From an uncultured Corynebacterium sp. (GTDB taxonomy: Bacteria > Actinomycetota > Actinomycetes > Mycobacteriales > Mycobacteriaceae), in assembly GCF_946222835.1 (NCBI RefSeq), contig NZ_CAMIHD010000004.1, forward strand, positions 62,001 to 126,000: a stretch of 64,000 nucleotides of DNA. The letters are read 5' to 3'. The translations under genes were made by a program, and so were the position numbers. The notes beneath the pieces are model-generated. The model worked only from the letters and a program-made list of their open reading frames with translations. It was not told the DNA's origin and ran no database searches. Below are positions 60,017-64,000 of this stretch, one piece after another. Within the stretch, counting starts at the first letter, position 1. The number at the start of each line of letters is the position of its first letter.

Positions 60017-61216
60017 GTGAATACCGGAAGCGTTGCGCAAAGATTGGCAGATACCCCAGGTGTGGCCCGCACCATTCTGGATGCCGCCCGGGCTGCGCGG
60101 GGGATGGCGGGGGCAGATCCGCGGGCGATGAGCCATTCCTGGCTATTTACCGGCCCGCCGGGTTCCGGCCGTTCCCTGGCCGCGCTCGATTTTGCGGCCG
60201 CGCTCATGTGTACGGACCCGGAGGAGCCGGGCTGCGGCCGGTGCGAGGCCTGCCAGGCGGTGTTGGGTGCTAAGCAGCATACTGACTTGGTGCTGGTGGA
60301 TCCGCAGGAAGTCATCATTCCGGTGGATACGGTGCGCGAGGTTATCGGCCGTGCTGCCAGCCTGCCCACGGTGGCGCCGTGGCGCGTGGTGATCTTTAAC
60401 AATGCCGACCGCCTTAATAACAACGGTGCGAACGCCCTGCTCAAGACGGTGGAGGAGCCGCCGGCGCGCACTGTGATTATTATGTGTGCTCCTTCCGACG
60501 CCCCCGAGGACTTCTCCCAGACCCTTCGCTCGCGCTGCCGCCACCTCTACATCCCCTCCCCGTCGGTGGAGAGCATTACCGCCCAGCTGGTCAGCGAGGG
60601 CGCCTCGGATCACGACGCCCACTTGGCCGCCCTCACCTCCCTCCGCCACGTCGGCCGGGCACGGCGCCTAGTCAACGACCCGGCGGTGCAAAAGCGCCGC
60701 GCCGTGGCCATCAACCTGGCAGAAGAGGTCTTCCATGGCTCCCAAGGCTTTCAGGCGGTGACCTCGCTGCTGAAATTGGTCGATTCAGAGGCGAAGGAAT
60801 CGCATAAGGAACAGGAAGAAGCCGAACTGGCGAAGCTGGAGCAGACCCTCGGCGTCGGTGCGAAGGGCAAGGGTGCGGCCAAGGCACAGCGCGACGCCCG
60901 ATCCGCCATCAAGGATCTTCAGGAGCAGCACAAGAAGCGGGCGAAGCGCCGAGTAATCGACAACTTGGATTTAGTACTTATCGATCTCTCTGGCGTATAC
61001 CGCGATGCGCTCATGCAGAAGGTCGGCGCGCAGGTGGATCTGACTCATCCGGACTTCGCTGGTCTTTCTGGCGAGCTCGCGCAGCGGGTGAGCGAGGAAG
61101 GCCTGCTGGACTGCCAAGCGGCCATCACCTTATGCCGCGAACAGCTGACGCAAAACGTCGGCACGCAAATTGCCTTTGATGGGCTGGTGGGCCGCCTGCG
61201 CCGCGCGTGCCTATAG
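60017..61216 (+). CDS. holB: DNA polymerase III delta' subunit
   Basis: 399 residues from GTG 60017; TAGGCT (60004–60009) ends 7 nt upstream, in the 37-bp gap to cyaB. It is a clamp-loader AAA+ fold: P-loop variant GPPGSGRSLAAL (Arg in place of the usual Lys, typical of an inactive ATPase subunit), a Cys3/4 zinc site (CGRCEACQ), and sensor/arginine-finger region TLRSRCRHLYIP. It pairs with DnaX (5553–7871) in loading the sliding clamp. The charged linker ~270–320 may be a coiled coil. Confidence 0.93.
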   Translation: MNTGSVAQRLADTPGVARTILDAARAARGMAGADPRAMSHSWLFTGPPGSGRSLAALDFAAALMCTDPEEPGCGRCEACQAVLGAKQHTDLVLVDPQEVIIPVDTVREVIGRAASLPTVAPWRVVIFNNADRLNNNGANALLKTVEEPPARTVIIMCAPSDAPEDFSQTLRSRCRHLYIPSPSVESITAQLVSEGASDHDAHLAALTSLRHVGRARRLVNDPAVQKRRAVAINLAEEVFHGSQGFQAVTSLLKLVDSEAKESHKEQEEAELAKLEQTLGVGAKGKGAAKAQRDARSAIKDLQEQHKKRAKRRVIDNLDLVLIDLSGVYRDALMQKVGAQVDLTHPDFAGLSGELAQRVSEEGLLDCQAAITLCREQLTQNVGTQIAFDGLVGRLRRACL

Positions 61217-61304
61217 ACGGGTGCCTGCTCGGGGCCCGATTTCTATTCCGCGGCGCCCCTAGGTTAAACTTTCTCTTGCTGCATTGGCATATGCTAAGCA
61301 GCGT

Positions 61305-61380
61305 GCCGCCTTAGCTCAGTCGGTAGAGCATTTCACTCGTAATGAAAAGGTCGCGAGTTCGATTCTCGCAGGCGGCTCCA
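61305..61380 (+). tRNA. tRNA-Thr (CGT anticodon)
   Basis: Cloverleaf: acceptor GCCGCCT/AGGCGGC, D-arm TTAGCTCAGTCGGTAGAGCA, anticodon arm TTTCA-CTCGTAA-TGAAA with anticodon CGT, T-arm CGCGAGTTCGATTCTCGC and encoded CCA. It reads ACG codons. Confidence 0.96.
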
Positions 61381-61437
61381 CAGTGGCCGCAGGTGCATAG
61401 CCTGCGGCCTTTCGCTGTTTTGGGGGCAGCGCGTGGC

Positions 61438-63060
61438 TTAAGCGTCCCCGTGGCTTTTCAGCAGGCGCGGGACCACCTTGCCGGTGGCATTGCGTGGGAG
61501 CTTGTCCATGAAGTGCACATCACGCGGCACGGAGTGGTCAGCGAGCTTGGTGCGGACCCAGTCACGGATGGCGTCGGCGGTCAGGGCCTTACCGGTGGCG
61601 TCGGCAGTAGGCACTGCCCACACGGCGATGCGCTGGAAGGTTTCGCTATCTTCAACACCGCCGGCGTGGACCTCATGGATGCCCGGCATGGCCTCGAGAA
61701 TCTCGGTGACGGACTGCGGATGGACGTTCTCGCCGCCGACGATGATCATGTCATCGGCGCGGCCGACAACGTGCAGGAAGTCGTGTTCATCGATATAGCC
61801 CAGGTCCCCAATCGAAATGAGACCGTCCACCTTATTGAGGCGCAGATTCGGGTTGGTATAGCCAGTCATGGCGGTGGAGTTGGTCAGATAAATCTCGCCC
61901 ACCTCGCCGCGCGGCACCGGGTGGTCTTCCTTATCGAGGATGCGCAGCTTCGTGCCGGAGGCCACGCGTCCGGCGATGGTGGGGTTGGCGGCCACCTGGT
62001 CCATGGTGGCGGTCGTCGCTAGCGCGAGCTCGGTGGAGCCATATACATTGCAAAGGATGGCGCCGAAGCGCGCATTGGTCTCCTTGACCACCTCCGGGGT
62101 CAGCGCGTTGCCGGCCGAGGCGATGAACTTCAGGCTCGAGGTATCGAACTCACCGGAGGGATCCCGCTCTACCAAGCGCTTAAAGAAGATGGGGGAGGAG
62201 ATCATGCCATCGAGGCGGTAGCGCTGAACATCGTCAAGTACCTGCTCCGCGTCGAATACGCGGCGGGTGACAATGGTATTGCGCAGGCCCAGTGCAATAT
62301 TGATGCAGGCCCAACCCCAGGTATGGAAGATAGAGGCGGTCAGTTGCAGGCGTTGGTCGCCGCGCCACGGAATTGTGTTCACGATGGAGGCCAGTACCAC
62401 CGGCAGGGTTGGCTCCGGCCGCACAATGCCCTTCGGAATGCCCGTGGTGCCGGAAGACATGAGCACGATCGGGCCGTGCTTGGGGAATCGCGGCAGCGTC
62501 GCGGCCGGTGGATTCTTCACAATTTTGTCTAGCTTTGGCAGATCACTTGCCCCGGTATCGTGCGCGATGATGACGGGGATATCGGTGTCCACGCGGTCAA
62601 TGAACTCATCATCAACCACGAGCACGTTGATACCGTTTTCCTCGATGCAGCCCGCTAACTGCTCCGGGGAGGAACCAACGTTGAGCAGGTAAATAGAAGC
62701 GCCCGCATAGCCTTTGGCACCGAGTGGAATGATGATGCCGCGGCCGTTGCGTGCCATGACGCCGAGGCGGATTTCGGGCAGGTCCAGCGAGCGGAGGTAG
62801 CGGGCAAAGCCTTGCGTGTGGGTGCGCAACTGGCGGTAGGTGAGGGTGCCGTCGTCGTCGATAAGCGCCAGGCGCTCTGGGCAGGTGAGGTAGCCCTGTT
62901 CGATTTCCCGCGCGGTGGTGAAGCGGTAGCGGGCCAGGTTAGGTAGCAAACTAAGCTGCGCCTTCGCGCCGCCTTGGTGGCTGAAAAGTCCGGCGTTATA
63001 AAGCGCTGGAACGAAACGGCCGAGGGCTGCTGCGTGGAATTTAAAATCGGAAAAATTCAC
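61438..63060 (-). CDS. Acyl-CoA/acyl-AMP synthetase (ANL superfamily, FadD-like)
   Basis: 540 residues. P-loop VLMSSGTTGIPKGIVR, adenylate motifs YGSTELAL and SIGDLGYIDEHDFLHVVGRADDMIIVGGENVHP, and the C-terminal catalytic lysine in LPRNATGKVVPR. It activates a carboxylic (probably fatty) acid to acyl-AMP and then to acyl-CoA. The tRNA-Thr gene lies just beyond its 3' end. The start at GTG 63060 is the only reasonable one but has no clear ribosome-binding site. The acyl substrate cannot be read. Confidence 0.88.
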   Translation of the reverse strand: MNFSDFKFHAAALGRFVPALYNAGLFSHQGGAKAQLSLLPNLARYRFTTAREIEQGYLTCPERLALIDDDGTLTYRQLRTHTQGFARYLRSLDLPEIRLGVMARNGRGIIIPLGAKGYAGASIYLLNVGSSPEQLAGCIEENGINVLVVDDEFIDRVDTDIPVIIAHDTGASDLPKLDKIVKNPPAATLPRFPKHGPIVLMSSGTTGIPKGIVRPEPTLPVVLASIVNTIPWRGDQRLQLTASIFHTWGWACINIALGLRNTIVTRRVFDAEQVLDDVQRYRLDGMISSPIFFKRLVERDPSGEFDTSSLKFIASAGNALTPEVVKETNARFGAILCNVYGSTELALATTATMDQVAANPTIAGRVASGTKLRILDKEDHPVPRGEVGEIYLTNSTAMTGYTNPNLRLNKVDGLISIGDLGYIDEHDFLHVVGRADDMIIVGGENVHPQSVTEILEAMPGIHEVHAGGVEDSETFQRIAVWAVPTADATGKALTADAIRDWVRTKLADHSVPRDVHFMDKLPRNATGKVVPRLLKSHGDA

Positions 63061-63211
63061 GGTCGGGGTAGCTCCAAATAGGCAAAGATAACAAAAGGAT
63101 AACCATGGACGATATCGTGAGAGAGGCGCGCTGTGTTGCCGCCAACTCGAAATATGTTACAGAAGTGACTACAGTGACCTGAAGTTACTGGTGTTTTTAG
63201 AAAAGGATCTC

Positions 63212-64000
63212 ATGAAATCTCTGCAGCTGAAAGTCCTCTCCGTAGTGGCTTCCGCGCTGGCCGTCGTAGGTGTGGTAGTAGCGCCGCAGGCCGCCGCCGC
63301 GGAGCGTAACCTAGTCGCCTTCGGTGATTCCGTCCTCGCGGATCCAGACGCTGGCTCTTACTTTGCTCACCGTTTCGATCCCTCTAAGGTTGCGGGCGTA
63401 GATTGCCCCACTTCCAATAATTACGCCAAGCGCGCCGGGGCAAAGCTGCGCCTACCCGTGCGAGACTTCTCTTGTTCCGGTGCTGTGTCCATGTCCCCTG
63501 GCCCGCAGGTGTCCCAGCAGGTGGATGCCGCCATTCGCAGTGGCGCGCTGAGCCCGGCTACCAACCGCGTGGTTATTACTACCGGCTTTAATGACACCTA
63601 CAATCACCGCGATATGAACCTGCCGCAGATCCGCAAGCAGTTCGCAGACCGTACCGCCCCACAGGTTGAGCGCATCAAGCGCGCAGCCCCGAATGCCCGA
63701 GTTCAGATCGTGGGATATCCCACCATCGGAACTGGCCCTTACTACTGTCTCTTCCACTTTGGCCCGCGTCCGGCCGATTCTACTTTCCTGCCGGGTATTC
63801 AGGACTTTGAAAATAAGGCACAGTGGATGCAGGTGGACTTGGCAGCGCGCACCGGCGTGCAGTTCTTGGATATGAAACCTTCCACCCGCAATAACGGCAT
63901 GTGCGCCGATGCAAATCAGCGCATGTGGGCTGGTCTGGTGGACTTTAGTGCAGGCGACGGCAACCTGCCTATCCACATGAACCAGCGTGGCCACGAGCAT
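63212..64000 (+). CDS. Secreted SGNH/GDSL hydrolase, truncated by window edge
   Basis: 263 residues visible. A Sec signal peptide (MKSLQLKVLSVVASALAVVG … VVAPQAAAAE) with an AxA-type cleavage site is followed by block I AFGDSVLAD (Ser nucleophile), block III GFND and, near the edge, HMNQRGHEH carrying the probable catalytic His. AAAAGGA precedes ATG 63212. It is likely an extracellular lipase or esterase; related corynebacterial proteins act on lipids or mycolates. Two or more Cys pairs suggest disulphides. Confidence 0.85.
   Translation, partial: MKSLQLKVLSVVASALAVVGVVVAPQAAAAERNLVAFGDSVLADPDAGSYFAHRFDPSKVAGVDCPTSNNYAKRAGAKLRLPVRDFSCSGAVSMSPGPQVSQQVDAAIRSGALSPATNRVVITTGFNDTYNHRDMNLPQIRKQFADRTAPQVERIKRAAPNARVQIVGYPTIGTGPYYCLFHFGPRPADSTFLPGIQDFENKAQWMQVDLAARTGVQFLDMKPSTRNNGMCADANQRMWAGLVDFSAGDGNLPIHMNQRGHEH

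Noticed and set aside
59980..60471. N-terminal extension of the adenylate cyclase frame
   Set aside because: It would overlap holB for about 450 bp. A -10 box and a Met before the first membrane helix mark ATG 59979.

Overview
The window is a gene-dense, high-GC stretch of an actinobacterial chromosome, almost certainly a Corynebacterium. The gene content and order match C. glutamicum (aspT–dnaX; leuA–lysC–asd–sigC–katA; the PBP1a gene–whcA; glxR–nth) and, for the second half, the M. tuberculosis Rv3645–Rv3682 block. The species is not resolved. I see no prophage, insertion sequence or CRISPR array.

Layout. 1–3.2 kb: a truncated queuosine-precursor transporter divergent from the tRNA-Asp queuosine glutamylase gluQ, a Na+/H+ antiporter and a small acidic protein. 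3.2–9.0 kb: tRNA-Ser, SRP RNA, aspT, a SUFU-like gene, dnaX, ybaB and recR. 9.0–16.7 kb (minus strand): an HNH endonuclease gene, gatD–murT (lipid II amidation), an exonuclease/BRCT protein whose catalytic residues appear lost, and two paralogous membrane proteins. 16.7–25.7 kb: leuA with a Leu-rich leader peptide, a membrane glycosyltransferase, an exporter, lysC–asd, a YkvI-type transporter and sigC. 25.7–32.9 kb: katA, a lipoprotein, a Pip/YhgE-like protein, a citrate transporter, tRNA-Pro, a metallophosphoesterase and a YqeY protein. 32.9–45 kb: PBP1a, whcA, RidA, an MBL hydrolase, glxR, a 29-residue membrane protein, nth, a thioredoxin-like protein, a Nudix hydrolase, marP, a hydrolase, a holin-like protein and a HAD phosphatase. 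45–50 kb: a 6C RNA ahead of an actinobacterial Tad/Flp-type secretion cluster. 50–64 kb: an MrfA-like helicase, csp, DedA, topA, cyaB, holB, tRNA-Thr, an acyl-CoA synthetase and a truncated secreted SGNH hydrolase.

Two window-wide patterns stand out. First, an 11-bp core (GCTTGCCGACG, often extended by YCCCC) occurs 13 times exactly, plus 6 copies of one variant (GCTTGGCGACG). It falls in unrelated genes, in several reading frames, mostly in coding-strand orientation. It looks like a DNA-level signal of unknown role. Second, about 25 genes have a TANNNT -10 hexamer ending 6–8 nt (usually 7) before the start codon. That predicts leaderless mRNAs, and I used it to correct many start codons.

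Functional themes are translation and DNA maintenance (gluQ, dnaX, holB, recR, nth, topA, helicase), envelope building (gatD–murT, PBP1a, marP), aspartate-family and leucine synthesis (lysC, asd, aspT, leuA), cAMP signalling (cyaB and its receptor glxR), oxidative/redox control (katA, sigC, whcA) and a Tad-like surface apparatus.
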